Source: Pedobacter paludis (GTDB lineage Bacteria > Bacteroidota > Bacteroidia > Sphingobacteriales > Sphingobacteriaceae). From it: 64,000 bases of DNA. Shown piece after piece: positions 1 through 9,155 of the stretch. The stretch spans positions 124,001-188,000 of the forward strand of contig NZ_QGNY01000006.1 of NCBI RefSeq assembly GCF_003173575.1, written 5' to 3'. Position numbers and translations under genes: made by a program. The notes beneath the pieces are model-generated. The model did no database searches and was not told the origin of the DNA. It saw only the letters and a list, made by a program, of their open reading frames with translations. Every line of letters begins with the position of its first letter. Position 1 is the stretch's first letter.

Positions 1-19
1 GGCTAACTAAATAAAAAAT

Positions 20-1207
20 ATGAATTACAAGTTCTGGCAGAAAAAAAATAATGCCGAAAAAAAGAAAAAAACCAAAACCCGCGAATGGGTAGATGCAATT
101 GTATTTGCTGTAGTTGCAGCAACAATTATTCGTGTTTTCTTTATTGAGGCGTATACCATTCCATCAGGATCTATGGAAAGATCTTTATTGGTTGGCGATT
201 TTCTTTTTGTAAGCAAGGTTAATTACGGTGCTCGTATTCCGATGACACCTGTTGCTTTCCCTTTTGCGCATCACACCATGCCAATTACAGGCACAAAAGC
301 ATATTGGGATGGCGTTCAATGGAAATATCATCGTTTACCTGGATTATCAGAAATTAAAAGAAACGATGTTGTGGTTTTCAACTTTCCTGAAGGTGATACG
401 GTAGCCTTAGAAAATCAAAATCCTAGTTATTATGATCTGGTTAGACAAAGCGGAAGAGAAGCCATTAATACCCAATATCATGTTACCAGTAGGCCAGTTG
501 ATAAACGCGAGAATTATATTAAGCGTTGCATTGGAATTGGCGGCGATGTGATCAGCATGAAAAACGGCATTGCCAATGTAAATGGCAAAGACGAGCCGAT
601 TAAAAGTACAGGTATGATGCCGTATAAAATCGAATTGAAAACGCCTAATGTTAATTTCAGTGTTTTTGAAGATTTGGGGCTGAAAACGGCCGATATGCAA
701 CAGGTTTCTGCTGATACATATATCGCGAACTCATCTCCAGAAATTGCTGAAGAAGTTAAAAAGTTAGATTTTGTAAAATCGATAACTATGGCTCCAGAAG
801 CTCCTGGTGCTGATGGTGGTTTATTTCCACACGATCCAAAACGTGTTTGGAACGTAGATAACTTTGGTCCGATAAAAATCCCTGCAAAAGGCTGGACGGT
901 TCAGATTGACAGCAATACCATGCCTCTATATTATAGAGCAATAAGAACTTACGAAGGTAACAAGGTAGAGAAAAAAGGAAACGATTGGTACATCAACGAT
1001 AAAATAGCTACTTCTTACACATTCAAAATGAATTATTATTGGATGATGGGTGATAACAGACATCAATCTGCAGATTCGCGTTATTGGGGTTTTGTGCCGG
1101 AGGATCATGTAGTTGGAAAGGCATTATTTATTTGGATGAGCTGGGATGGAGATGGATCTTTCTTCAGCAAAATTCGATGGAGTAGATTGTTCAAAGGAAT
1201 CCACTAA
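20..1207 (+). CDS. lepB: Signal peptidase I
   Basis: Membrane-bound serine protease that removes signal peptides from Sec-exported preproteins. After a lysine-rich N-terminus there is one transmembrane segment (about residues 24-45), then the catalytic-serine box SGSM with Ser51, and the general-base lysine in YIKRCIGIGGD (Lys168). The C-terminal box GDNRHQSADSRYWGFV matches the family's box E. At 395 aa it is longer than the E. coli enzyme. The extra length lies between the catalytic Ser and Lys regions and before box E, which I believe is usual for Bacteroidota. The ATG at 20 is the only sensible start. An intrinsic terminator follows directly, so the unit ends here. The preceding gene lies outside the window. 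Confidence 0.95.
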   Translation: MNYKFWQKKNNAEKKKKTKTREWVDAIVFAVVAATIIRVFFIEAYTIPSGSMERSLLVGDFLFVSKVNYGARIPMTPVAFPFAHHTMPITGTKAYWDGVQWKYHRLPGLSEIKRNDVVVFNFPEGDTVALENQNPSYYDLVRQSGREAINTQYHVTSRPVDKRENYIKRCIGIGGDVISMKNGIANVNGKDEPIKSTGMMPYKIELKTPNVNFSVFEDLGLKTADMQQVSADTYIANSSPEIAEEVKKLDFVKSITMAPEAPGADGGLFPHDPKRVWNVDNFGPIKIPAKGWTVQIDSNTMPLYYRAIRTYEGNKVEKKGNDWYINDKIATSYTFKMNYYWMMGDNRHQSADSRYWGFVPEDHVVGKALFIWMSWDGDGSFFSKIRWSRLFKGIH

Positions 1208-1229
1208 TATTTATTATCTATAAATCAAA

Positions 1230-1257
1230 GGCTTGCGGAAACGTAAGCCTTTTTTTT
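1230..1257 (+). terminator. Intrinsic terminator of lepB
   Basis: GGCTTGCG and CGTAAGCC form an 8-bp stem (one G-T pair) around a GAAA tetraloop. A run of eight T follows directly. Confidence 0.88.
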
Positions 1258-1341
1258 ATGTAAAAATACTTTTAAAAAAAATTAATAAGTTGTGTAATGT
1301 TTTGAAATTATTTTTTAAGTTTGTTTAATAATCAAATAAAC

Positions 1342-2532
1342 ATGTCGGTAATAATAGAGAAAGGTCAACGTCTTCGGGCGGATATTATTAAACACCTATA
1401 CTATAAAAAAGTATTATCGCTAACGGATTTAAGTAAACTCACACAAAAAAGCCTTCCTTTAGTTACCTCTGCTGTTAATGGACTAATTAGTGAAGGTTAT
1501 ATTCTAGAGCAAGGCTTGGCGCCCTCAACAGGCGGAAGAAGAGCATTAACCTATTTGCTAAACCCAAATCACAAAAAATATATCGTTGCTGTTGCAATGG
1601 ATCAGTTAATTACCAGGTTAGCCATTTATGATTTATCTAGCAGCACGGTAATTCCCATTCAGATGCTAGATTTTGATATGACCGATGAAGCTAATAATGC
1701 CGATCGCTTAATTCAATTTATTAAAAAAAGTATAAAAATTTCCGGTCTCTCTAATCACGATATTATCGGTGTAGGAATCGGGATGCCTGGTTTCGTAAAT
1801 GCCGAGGAGGGAATAAATTATTCTTATTTAAAAGTAGAAAGCGGAACGACTTTGCAATCCTATTTATCATTGAAAATGGACATGCCGGTTTACATTGATA
1901 ACGACTCTAGTTTAATTGCTTTAGCCGAACTCAACTTTGGGGAGGCTATTGATTTAAAAGATGTGATGGTTGTTAACATTGGATGGGGCACTGGTTTAGG
2001 AATGATAGTTAATGGTAAGCTTTATCGCGGCAGCAGTGGCTATGCAGGCGAGTTTAGTCACATTCCGTTATCGGATAGCAATAACTTATGTTCATGCGGA
2101 AAACGCGGATGCTTAGAAGTTGACACTTCGCTCTTGGTAATGGCCCAAAAAGCCGAGACGGCAGTTGCAGATGGAGCCGAATCCAGTATGCAGGAACTTT
2201 TCAAAGATAAAAGCAAACACCCGGGAGATCATTTTTTGGATGCTGTGGTTAATCGCGATCCTTTAGCCATTTCCATTTTATCTAATGCAGCATTTCAGAT
2301 TGGAAAAGGATTGGCCACACTTATTCATATTTTAAATCCAGAAAGTATTGTACTGAGCGGGCGAGGAGCAAAGGCTGGAAAAATGTTATTGCCACCTATC
2401 CAGCAGGCTATAAACGAATTTTGCATACCACGAATTGCAGAGCAAACTACCATAAAATTATCAAGCCTAGCCAATGATGCTGAACTTTTGGCGGCGGCAA
2501 GTTTAATATTAGAGCATAGCCAATTTGAATAA
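1342..2532 (+). CDS. ROK-family transcriptional regulator (NagC/XylR type)
   Basis: The first ~70 residues form a winged-helix DNA-binding region (LTDLSKLTQKSLPLVTSAVNGL). A ROK sugar-kinase-like domain follows, with the IGWGTGLGMIVNGKLYRG phosphate loop and the zinc-binding CSCGKRGCLE motif. ROK regulators usually sense a sugar or phosphosugar and repress nearby uptake genes. The frame is open from a TTG at 1321, but the ATG at 1342 gives a more normal start (MSVIIEKGQRLRADIIKHL). It lies 84 bp upstream of a SusC/SusD pair in the same direction and probably controls it. This SusC lacks an STN domain, which fits control by a cytoplasmic sensor and not by FecI/FecR. The ligand is unknown. Confidence 0.88.
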   Translation: MSVIIEKGQRLRADIIKHLYYKKVLSLTDLSKLTQKSLPLVTSAVNGLISEGYILEQGLAPSTGGRRALTYLLNPNHKKYIVAVAMDQLITRLAIYDLSSSTVIPIQMLDFDMTDEANNADRLIQFIKKSIKISGLSNHDIIGVGIGMPGFVNAEEGINYSYLKVESGTTLQSYLSLKMDMPVYIDNDSSLIALAELNFGEAIDLKDVMVVNIGWGTGLGMIVNGKLYRGSSGYAGEFSHIPLSDSNNLCSCGKRGCLEVDTSLLVMAQKAETAVADGAESSMQELFKDKSKHPGDHFLDAVVNRDPLAISILSNAAFQIGKGLATLIHILNPESIVLSGRGAKAGKMLLPPIQQAINEFCIPRIAEQTTIKLSSLANDAELLAAASLILEHSQFE

Positions 2533-2616
2533 TATAACCAACACAACAACTATTAAAGAATAAAAAACTACATCCTTCAAATAAACAACTAATCAATTCT
2601 AAACTAAAAAACAATT

Positions 2617-5600
2617 ATGAAAAAAATGTACTTAAAGTGTTTAAGTATATTGTTGTTAACTTTTTTAACAATAACAGCTTTTGCACAAAAAACCATTACC
2701 GGAACGGTAAGGGAAGCATCTGGACCCCTGCCAGGTGTAAGTGTTTCCATTAAGGGAACAAATAGGGGTACTCAAACCGATGCAAACGGTAAATTTTCTA
2801 TTTCAGCAAATACCGATGAAGTACTGGTTTTTTCGGCCATTGGTTTTGCAAAACAGGAAATTTCTGTAGGCAGTCAATCTTCAGTTAATGTAACTTTAAA
2901 AGATAATGCAAACGAACTTAGTGAGGTAAATGTAGTTGGAGCATTAGGTATTATCAAGGAGAATAAAAATCTTGGTTATGCCGTTACTACCGTTAAAGGC
3001 GAAGACATTACCAGAACCAACACGGTTAACCCAATTACAGCCTTACAAGGAAAAGTTGCCGGGGTTAACGTAAACGTAATGAGTGCGGCAGGTGTTCAAA
3101 CTTCTCCGTTTATCCAAATTCGTGGTGCTAAGGTTTTGGGCTCTACTCCTGGCCAGGCCAATAACCAGCCAATTTTTGTGGTTGATGGAAACGTACTTCA
3201 AAACAATATTGTAAATGCAGATGATACTGATGGCGGTTCGCAATTAAAGAATTTAAATCCCGATGATTACGAATCGATTACTGTATTAAAAGGTGCTGCC
3301 GCGACTTCATTATATGGTTCTCGTGGTTTAAATGGAGCAATTGTGATCACAACAAAAAAAGGTAAAGCCGGTAACGGATTAGGTATTGAGGTTAATTCCA
3401 CTTATCAAACCTCAAATATTTATAAAAGCCCAATGGAGTTTCAAAATACTTATGGGCAGGGAAGTGCGTTAACCAGAGAAGGTAATTTTGCACCAGATGG
3501 AACTCAGGCCAATACTGTTGGCAGCTGGGGTCCGGCTTTTGATGGAACGTTACACCCTGTAATTTACGATCACTCTAGAATGACTCCTTATGTTGCTCAG
3601 CCAGAAAACTGGAAAGCTTTTTATCAGGATGGAAACTTCATCAATAACAACATCTCTCTAAGCGGCGCAAACGATAAATTCAACTATCGTTTATCCTATT
3701 CAAATAATTCGAGCAAGGGTATGTTGCCAAATAATGGTTTAAAAAGAAACGCCTTCGATATTAAAGTAGGTGGCGATTTAAACAAAGTTTTCTCTACAGA
3801 AATTGGCATTAACTATGCAAATACGGCTACATCTAATTACTTTAATCAAGGTAGATATGCTTATGGAGGCGGATCGAACTTGGCATTTAATACGTATTAT
3901 TTGCCACGTAACCTAGATTATAATGATTGGCGTGCAACTTACCGCAATGCAGATAACTCGATTAATAGCGCTGGCGTATTTGGAAACTTAAGCAGTGTTA
4001 CTGCAGCGTTTTCTGTGTTTGATAAAAACAATTATCGTAAAAACGAAAATTCATTTTTAGGTTATGCACAGTTGAAGGCTCAGGTTACACCTTGGTTGGA
4101 TTTATCGGGTAGGGCAAATGTTAACTTCCTAAAAATTTACGAAGAAACTAAGAACTACGGTAATGATAAGAATAATGCAGGTGGCGAATATGCAAGTAGA
4201 GGAAATTATTCAACAGATTACACGCTTTTGTTCATGGCTCACGCAGCTAAGAAAGTAATGAACAATGATTTAAATATAGATCTTAGATTATTAAACGAAA
4301 TTTATGGAAATGGTTTATCAGAAAACTATGGTGTAAATACAAATGGTGGTTTGGCAGTACCCAATCAATTTTTCCCTGCAAACTCCGTAAACGATATTCA
4401 AAAAAACTATTATTACAATTATAGTTACAACGGTGTAAATTATCCAGGTGCCCGTACAGCAAATACAAAAACCATTGGTTTGGGTGCTGTATTAAATTTA
4501 AACTATAAGGAATATTTAAATTTAGAGATTACTGGACGTAATGATTGGTTGTCTACATTAACCTATCCATACGCTGTTGCTGGAGCGAACAATTACTCCG
4601 TGTTTTATCCATCGGTAAATTTATCTTATGGTTTTTATGACCATTTAAAAGCCGATATGCCTAACTGGTTATCAAGTGGAAGATTAAGAGCCTCGTTGGC
4701 TTATGTGGGTAATGCTGGTGTTGCAGGTCCTTATGCAACTGGCGCAGGTTATGCTCCTGGTGTAATCTACAACAACAATAACCAAACCATTGGTAGCGCT
4801 TCGCAGATTAATGCAGATATTAAACCAAATTTAGATTTAAAGCCTCAAAGACAACGTTCGTTAGAATTGGGTACAAACTTTGGTTTATTCAAAGAGCTTG
4901 TTAATGTTGATTTTGCTTGGTACAAAACCAATACTTTTGATCAGTTATTATATGTTCCTGGTGTAATCGAAACAGGTTTCAGCAGAAATTTCTTGAACGC
5001 TGGTAACATTCAGAATAAAGGTTTAGAGTTGTTGATCAATGTAACTCCAATTCGCAGTAAAGACTGGAATTTGAATTTTGCGGTAAATTTAGCTCGCAAC
5101 AAAAGTAAAGTTGTTGAGTTTGGAAGTGGCATAAAAGAATGGGAATTAAGCGGTGGTTATGATGGTGCAAATGTTTATGCTTACGAAGGTGGCGAATTTG
5201 GTGTTTTAACTGCTGAAACTTGGGCCGCATCTAAGAAAGATCCTGCAACAGGTTTTCCGATTATTCAGGTAAGCAGTCGCCAAACCAATACCAATCCAAC
5301 TGTAAAATATGATATTGCAGATTATTCAATCGTTAATCCTGATTATTCAGATGATCAAAAAAGAATTAACATTGGTAAAATCGAACCAGATTTAACTGGT
5401 GGTATCAGCACAACTCTTCGTTATAAAAACTTAAGCTTATTTGCTCAGGTTGATGGTCGTTTTGGAGGCTATGTATATTCAGAATCATTAAGTTATGCAA
5501 CAGGTCAGGGTACTTCTGCAAATACTTTAAACTTCCGCGATCAAGAGCATGGTGGTGTTGCCCGTAAAGATTCATATACTGGCTTAACAAGATACGATGG

Positions 5601-6033
5601 TGTTATTCCTGACGCAGTTTTTGATGCAGGCCAGATGAGTCCGCTTAAACCTGGAGTAAGTATTGGTGGAATGACCTTTAGACAAGCTTACGATCAAGGT
5701 TTGGTTGAACCATGGAAAGCCTCTCTTTATTATAATACTTTTTATGGCTGGGGAACCAACATCAACGGTAACGAAACTGCATCCAAAAACTCTTGGATTA
5801 TGCTTCGCGAAATTACTTTAGGCTACCGCTTGCCAAGCTCTTTATTGGATAAAGTCCATATTAAAGGTGCTCGCTTAAGCGTTTCTGCTCGTAATATTGG
5901 CTATTTGTATAGAACATTAAGCGGAGGTCAAAATCCGGAATCTATCCAAAGTAACGATCCTTTCAGACCATATATTACTGGTGGTGTGCCGTTTTACAGA
6001 AATTATTCGGTTAGCTTAAACATTACTTTATAG
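2617..6033 (+). CDS. SusC/RagA-family TonB-linked outer membrane transporter
   Basis: 1138-aa outer-membrane beta-barrel importer powered by TonB. It has a signal peptide ending in AFAQ, a carboxypeptidase-regulatory-like beta-sandwich (about residues 25-100, TITGTVREASGPLPGVSV), a plug domain (about 115-245, with GAAATSLYGSRGLNGAIVITTKKG) and a long barrel ending in an aromatic-rich strand (YSVSLNITL). There is no N-terminal STN domain, unlike the two SusC proteins at 23820 and 34828. It is followed by its SusD partner 17 nt downstream and preceded by a ROK regulator. No glycoside hydrolase or peptidase is linked, so the substrate cannot be read from context. Confidence 0.93.
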   Translation: MKKMYLKCLSILLLTFLTITAFAQKTITGTVREASGPLPGVSVSIKGTNRGTQTDANGKFSISANTDEVLVFSAIGFAKQEISVGSQSSVNVTLKDNANELSEVNVVGALGIIKENKNLGYAVTTVKGEDITRTNTVNPITALQGKVAGVNVNVMSAAGVQTSPFIQIRGAKVLGSTPGQANNQPIFVVDGNVLQNNIVNADDTDGGSQLKNLNPDDYESITVLKGAAATSLYGSRGLNGAIVITTKKGKAGNGLGIEVNSTYQTSNIYKSPMEFQNTYGQGSALTREGNFAPDGTQANTVGSWGPAFDGTLHPVIYDHSRMTPYVAQPENWKAFYQDGNFINNNISLSGANDKFNYRLSYSNNSSKGMLPNNGLKRNAFDIKVGGDLNKVFSTEIGINYANTATSNYFNQGRYAYGGGSNLAFNTYYLPRNLDYNDWRATYRNADNSINSAGVFGNLSSVTAAFSVFDKNNYRKNENSFLGYAQLKAQVTPWLDLSGRANVNFLKIYEETKNYGNDKNNAGGEYASRGNYSTDYTLLFMAHAAKKVMNNDLNIDLRLLNEIYGNGLSENYGVNTNGGLAVPNQFFPANSVNDIQKNYYYNYSYNGVNYPGARTANTKTIGLGAVLNLNYKEYLNLEITGRNDWLSTLTYPYAVAGANNYSVFYPSVNLSYGFYDHLKADMPNWLSSGRLRASLAYVGNAGVAGPYATGAGYAPGVIYNNNNQTIGSASQINADIKPNLDLKPQRQRSLELGTNFGLFKELVNVDFAWYKTNTFDQLLYVPGVIETGFSRNFLNAGNIQNKGLELLINVTPIRSKDWNLNFAVNLARNKSKVVEFGSGIKEWELSGGYDGANVYAYEGGEFGVLTAETWAASKKDPATGFPIIQVSSRQTNTNPTVKYDIADYSIVNPDYSDDQKRINIGKIEPDLTGGISTTLRYKNLSLFAQVDGRFGGYVYSESLSYATGQGTSANTLNFRDQEHGGVARKDSYTGLTRYDGVIPDAVFDAGQMSPLKPGVSIGGMTFRQAYDQGLVEPWKASLYYNTFYGWGTNINGNETASKNSWIMLREITLGYRLPSSLLDKVHIKGARLSVSARNIGYLYRTLSGGQNPESIQSNDPFRPYITGGVPFYRNYSVSLNITL

Positions 6034-6050
6034 TGCAAATCCTTAGAAAA

Positions 6051-7862
6051 ATGAAAACGATAAATAAATATATACTGGGATTGATTGCTTTAGCTGCGGT
6101 GAGCCAATCCTGCAAAAAAGAATTGATAGATACCAATACCAATCCAAAAACATTAAGTGATGCCAATCCTGAATTTTTGTTTACAGGTGCTACGGCAGAT
6201 TTTAATCTAACATCAAGGGGAAATACTTCGCAGAAATATGCATCAACCATGACGTATATGCAATATATTGTTCCAGATGGTGTAGATGCGAACGGTTTGG
6301 CGGGAAATTATTGGAATCCAACAAAAACAACAGGTCCTAATCCAGGTTTCCCTTACTACAATGATTATTTTACAGGAAACGGCCGGGATATGAATCGCAT
6401 CATTGCGAAAATAAATTCACTGCCTGATGCTCAGAAAAATACATATCAGGGGTTAAAGGCAATTTGTTCGATTATCAATACCTATCAAGCCTGGAAAGTT
6501 GCTGATGTTTTTGGAGCGCTTCCCTATACTCAGGCCTTTAACGATGTTCAGTATCCGTTGCCAGCTTATGACTTTGATTTCAACCTGTACAAAACTTTCG
6601 ATACGCAATTAAAAGACGCAGCTACGCTATTAAAAAATAGTACGGGTCAGTTTGCTTTAGGTGCGCAAGATTTCTTCTATAATGGAGACTATGGCAAATG
6701 GCTTTCTTTTGCCAATACCTTAAGAATTAAAATTGCACAGAGATACGAAAAGCGTGATCCAGCTCAGTTAACAGCTGTTCTTACTGATATTGCCAATAAT
6801 TTTGCAGGCAATATTATTGCTAGTAACGATGCATCTTTCGGGTATAGCCAAACCCGCGACTGGAATAATAATGTTGATGATATCAATGTAATTTTGTTCT
6901 CGTATAATGCTGCTTTCCCTTTTGTAGAATATTTAAAATCTACAAACGATCCAAGGATTGGTTTTATGGTTCGTCAGAATGATTTTGGAACGAACTACAA
7001 AAACTATTTAGTGGTTCAACAAAAAGGCGATGCTGCGGCACAGGCAGCGCTCTTGCAACCAGAAAACCAAGTGCGTTATTGGGGTAAGCATACTTTTCCG
7101 GCTTCAGCCAGTACTGCTTATGGTTCAACCGGTGGAGATCGTTTTAAAACCTTTACAATTACAGGCGGTACCCAAACTCTAGGATTTTTATCTGCCATAC
7201 AAAGCAGGCTATTTATTAAAAATGGTGGTTTTGGAGGTTTCGATGCCCGTTCATCTAAAGATTTATTGCATGATGATGAACCATTTGTTGATGGATCGAC
7301 TATAAAAATGCGCACACCATATTTAACCTATGCAGAAACCTGTTTTATGATGGCTGAGATTGCCCAAAAAGGAGGTAATGGCCTGGGTAAATCGGCTTCG
7401 CAGTGGTTTTATGCTGGCGTTCAGGCTTCTTTCGATGCTTATAAAGCAGCTGCCATTGCTACCAATGTTCCTAATGCTGCAAACATTACCATTGGGAATT
7501 TTGCTACGAACTTGCCATTCTTAGGTTTGCCAAGTATTTACTCTCAGGCTTGGGTAAACTATTTAATGCAGCCAGAAGAATCGTGGGCCATGTGGAAAAG
7601 AACAGGTTATCCGCAGTTTACAGATGTTAGGCCGGGAAATAATGGATTAATTGGTACATCATCCATTGCGTATTTAGAAAGCCTTTATGATGGCAGTCAA
7701 AATTTACTGATTCCGAGAAGAAACTCTCTAGATTTAAGTTCTGGTTCTAACCTCAATTCTGCAAATTACGCAGCTGCCATTCAAGCTATGATTGCTAAAG
7801 ATGCTGCTTATGGCATTAACGCACAAGATACAAAAGGAAGAATCTGGTGGGATAAACAATAA
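6051..7862 (+). CDS. SusD/RagB-family nutrient-binding outer membrane lipoprotein
   Basis: Surface lipoprotein that caps the SusC barrel at 2617-6033 and presents substrate to it. The lipobox gives Cys21 (VSQSCKKE) when translation starts at ATG 6051. A GTG overlapping the susC stop at 6033 would add six residues in front of the signal peptide and is less likely. The N-terminal region (NTNPKTLSDANPEFLFTGA) and the later LTYAETCFMMAEIAQKGG helix resemble the longer SusD-like subfamily. At 603 aa it is longer than classical SusD. A 13-bp perfect inverted repeat follows the gene. Confidence 0.9.
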   Translation: MKTINKYILGLIALAAVSQSCKKELIDTNTNPKTLSDANPEFLFTGATADFNLTSRGNTSQKYASTMTYMQYIVPDGVDANGLAGNYWNPTKTTGPNPGFPYYNDYFTGNGRDMNRIIAKINSLPDAQKNTYQGLKAICSIINTYQAWKVADVFGALPYTQAFNDVQYPLPAYDFDFNLYKTFDTQLKDAATLLKNSTGQFALGAQDFFYNGDYGKWLSFANTLRIKIAQRYEKRDPAQLTAVLTDIANNFAGNIIASNDASFGYSQTRDWNNNVDDINVILFSYNAAFPFVEYLKSTNDPRIGFMVRQNDFGTNYKNYLVVQQKGDAAAQAALLQPENQVRYWGKHTFPASASTAYGSTGGDRFKTFTITGGTQTLGFLSAIQSRLFIKNGGFGGFDARSSKDLLHDDEPFVDGSTIKMRTPYLTYAETCFMMAEIAQKGGNGLGKSASQWFYAGVQASFDAYKAAAIATNVPNAANITIGNFATNLPFLGLPSIYSQAWVNYLMQPEESWAMWKRTGYPQFTDVRPGNNGLIGTSSIAYLESLYDGSQNLLIPRRNSLDLSSGSNLNSANYAAAIQAMIAKDAAYGINAQDTKGRIWWDKQ

Positions 7863-7871
7863 GAACCAAAT

Positions 7872-7908
7872 AGTGCATTCGCTAATCAAAACCAAGCGAA
7901 TGCACTAT
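7872..7908. terminator. Perfect 13-bp inverted repeat after the ROK-linked susD
   Basis: TAGTGCATTCGCT (7872-7884) and AGCGAATGCACTA (7896-7908) are exact inverse complements around an 11-nt loop. No T-tract follows, so it may protect the transcript 3' end more than terminate. Confidence 0.6.
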
Positions 7909-7970
7909 CCAAAACCATAATAGAAATTCTCAGCCCTAGCATGGTGGGTTATAACTGTGTTTATTTAGTA

Positions 7971-8005
7971 AGCCGTAGATTCTGGTTAAATCTGCGGCTT
8001 TTTTA
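7971..8005. terminator. Terminator between the convergent susD and Ldh-family genes
   Basis: An 11-bp stem (7971-7981 with 7989-7999, one G-T pair) is followed by TTTTTT on the plus strand. It lies between the convergent genes ending at 7862 and 8012. Confidence 0.75.
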
Positions 8006-8011
8006 TGCTTT

Positions 8012-9097
8012 CTAAGATAAGCTTTTAATCCCGAGTTTTTCTGCCAATTCGTTCAGATCCTTAACCACAACATCAATTATCGGAATTCCGCTAATTTTTC
8101 TTTCCGTTTCAAACTCGTGTTCAGGCTCTCCGGGAATAATTACTTTTTTTTCCGGATCAACGGTTTCAGCACTTTTAAAGCGCTCGACCCAATTATCCAA
8201 GTGGTTTTTAAAATCTTCCTTTGGTCTAAAGCCATCAACACGCATGGCGCCTAAAAAATGGCCTAAACCTTCGCCAACAGGATTAGCAGATGGTTCTAGG
8301 AAGGCAACAAAGGGTGGAACCCAAGGTCCATAATTTGCACCAGAAAGCACAGCTGATAAAATATCTACTGTGGCGCCGAGTCCATAACCTTTGTGGCTGC
8401 CATGATCTTTATCACTTCCCAATGGTAGTAACGAACCACCATTTTTTAACTCATTCGGATTGATAGAGCTTTCTCCGTTTTTGTCTTGAACCCATCCGTC
8501 CGGAATGCTTTTATTCGCCCGTTGAGCAATTTCTAATTTTCCATTGGCTGCAGCTGCGGTAGCCATGTCTATAATAACAGGTGGATATTTTCCGGCGGGA
8601 AAAGCATAACACATTGGATTGGTTCCCAATAATCTTTCGCTTGAATATGTTGGTGCTACAAGCGGGCTTGCATTGGTCATGCTAATTCCAATCATATCCT
8701 GTTCAACAGCCATAAGGGCGTGGTAGCCAGCAATTCCGAAGTGATTTGAATTTTTTACAGAAACCCAGCCACTTCCATATTTTTCTGCCTTTTCAATGGC
8801 TATTTTCATGGCAAAAGGTGCAACCACCAAGCCTAATCCAGCATCACCATCTACAGTAGCGGTTGTGGGTGTCTCGTGTATAATTTTAATATTTGGGGTT
8901 GCATTTATCCTTTTCTTTTCCCAAAGGCGAACATACCCACTTAAACGGGCAACTCCATGAGAATCAATGCCTCGTAAATCGGAACGCACTAAAACGTCGG
9001 TTGCTAAAACAGCATGCTCATCCGAACAGCCCATTTTTTTGAAAACATTATAGGTAAAATCTCGAAGATTGTTTTCGGTAAAGGTTATGAAATTCAT
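8012..9097 (-). CDS. Ldh-family NAD(P)-dependent oxidoreductase (malate/L-lactate/ureidoglycolate dehydrogenase superfamily)
   Basis: 361 aa with the family fold and motifs: DLRGIDSHGVARL near residue 53, then SNHFGIAGYHAL near 121, SPLVAPTYSSERLLGTNPMCYAFP, and DHGSHKGYGLGATVDILSAVLSG near 225. These cytosolic enzymes reduce or oxidise 2-hydroxy acids with NAD(P). Members act on malate, lactate, ureidoglycolate, sulfolactate or delta-1-piperideine-2-carboxylate. Sequence alone does not fix which applies here. It is transcribed away from bshC's 3' end on the same strand, with a 58-nt gap. No pathway partner is adjacent. Confidence 0.85.
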   Translation of the reverse strand: MNFITFTENNLRDFTYNVFKKMGCSDEHAVLATDVLVRSDLRGIDSHGVARLSGYVRLWEKKRINATPNIKIIHETPTTATVDGDAGLGLVVAPFAMKIAIEKAEKYGSGWVSVKNSNHFGIAGYHALMAVEQDMIGISMTNASPLVAPTYSSERLLGTNPMCYAFPAGKYPPVIIDMATAAAANGKLEIAQRANKSIPDGWVQDKNGESSINPNELKNGGSLLPLGSDKDHGSHKGYGLGATVDILSAVLSGANYGPWVPPFVAFLEPSANPVGEGLGHFLGAMRVDGFRPKEDFKNHLDNWVERFKSAETVDPEKKVIIPGEPEHEFETERKISGIPIIDVVVKDLNELAEKLGIKSLS

Positions 9098-9155
9098 AAT
9101 ATAGTATCAGGTATTTGTGGCAAGTACCAAGCTGTTTTTAGGCTTAAACTTAATA

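Noticed and set aside
1..19. Tail of an upstream gene
   Set aside because: TAA triplets are present, but 19 bases are too few to assign a frame or product.
6033..6050. GTG start of the first SusD overlapping the susC stop
   Set aside because: The extra residues precede a complete lipoprotein signal that begins at ATG 6051.
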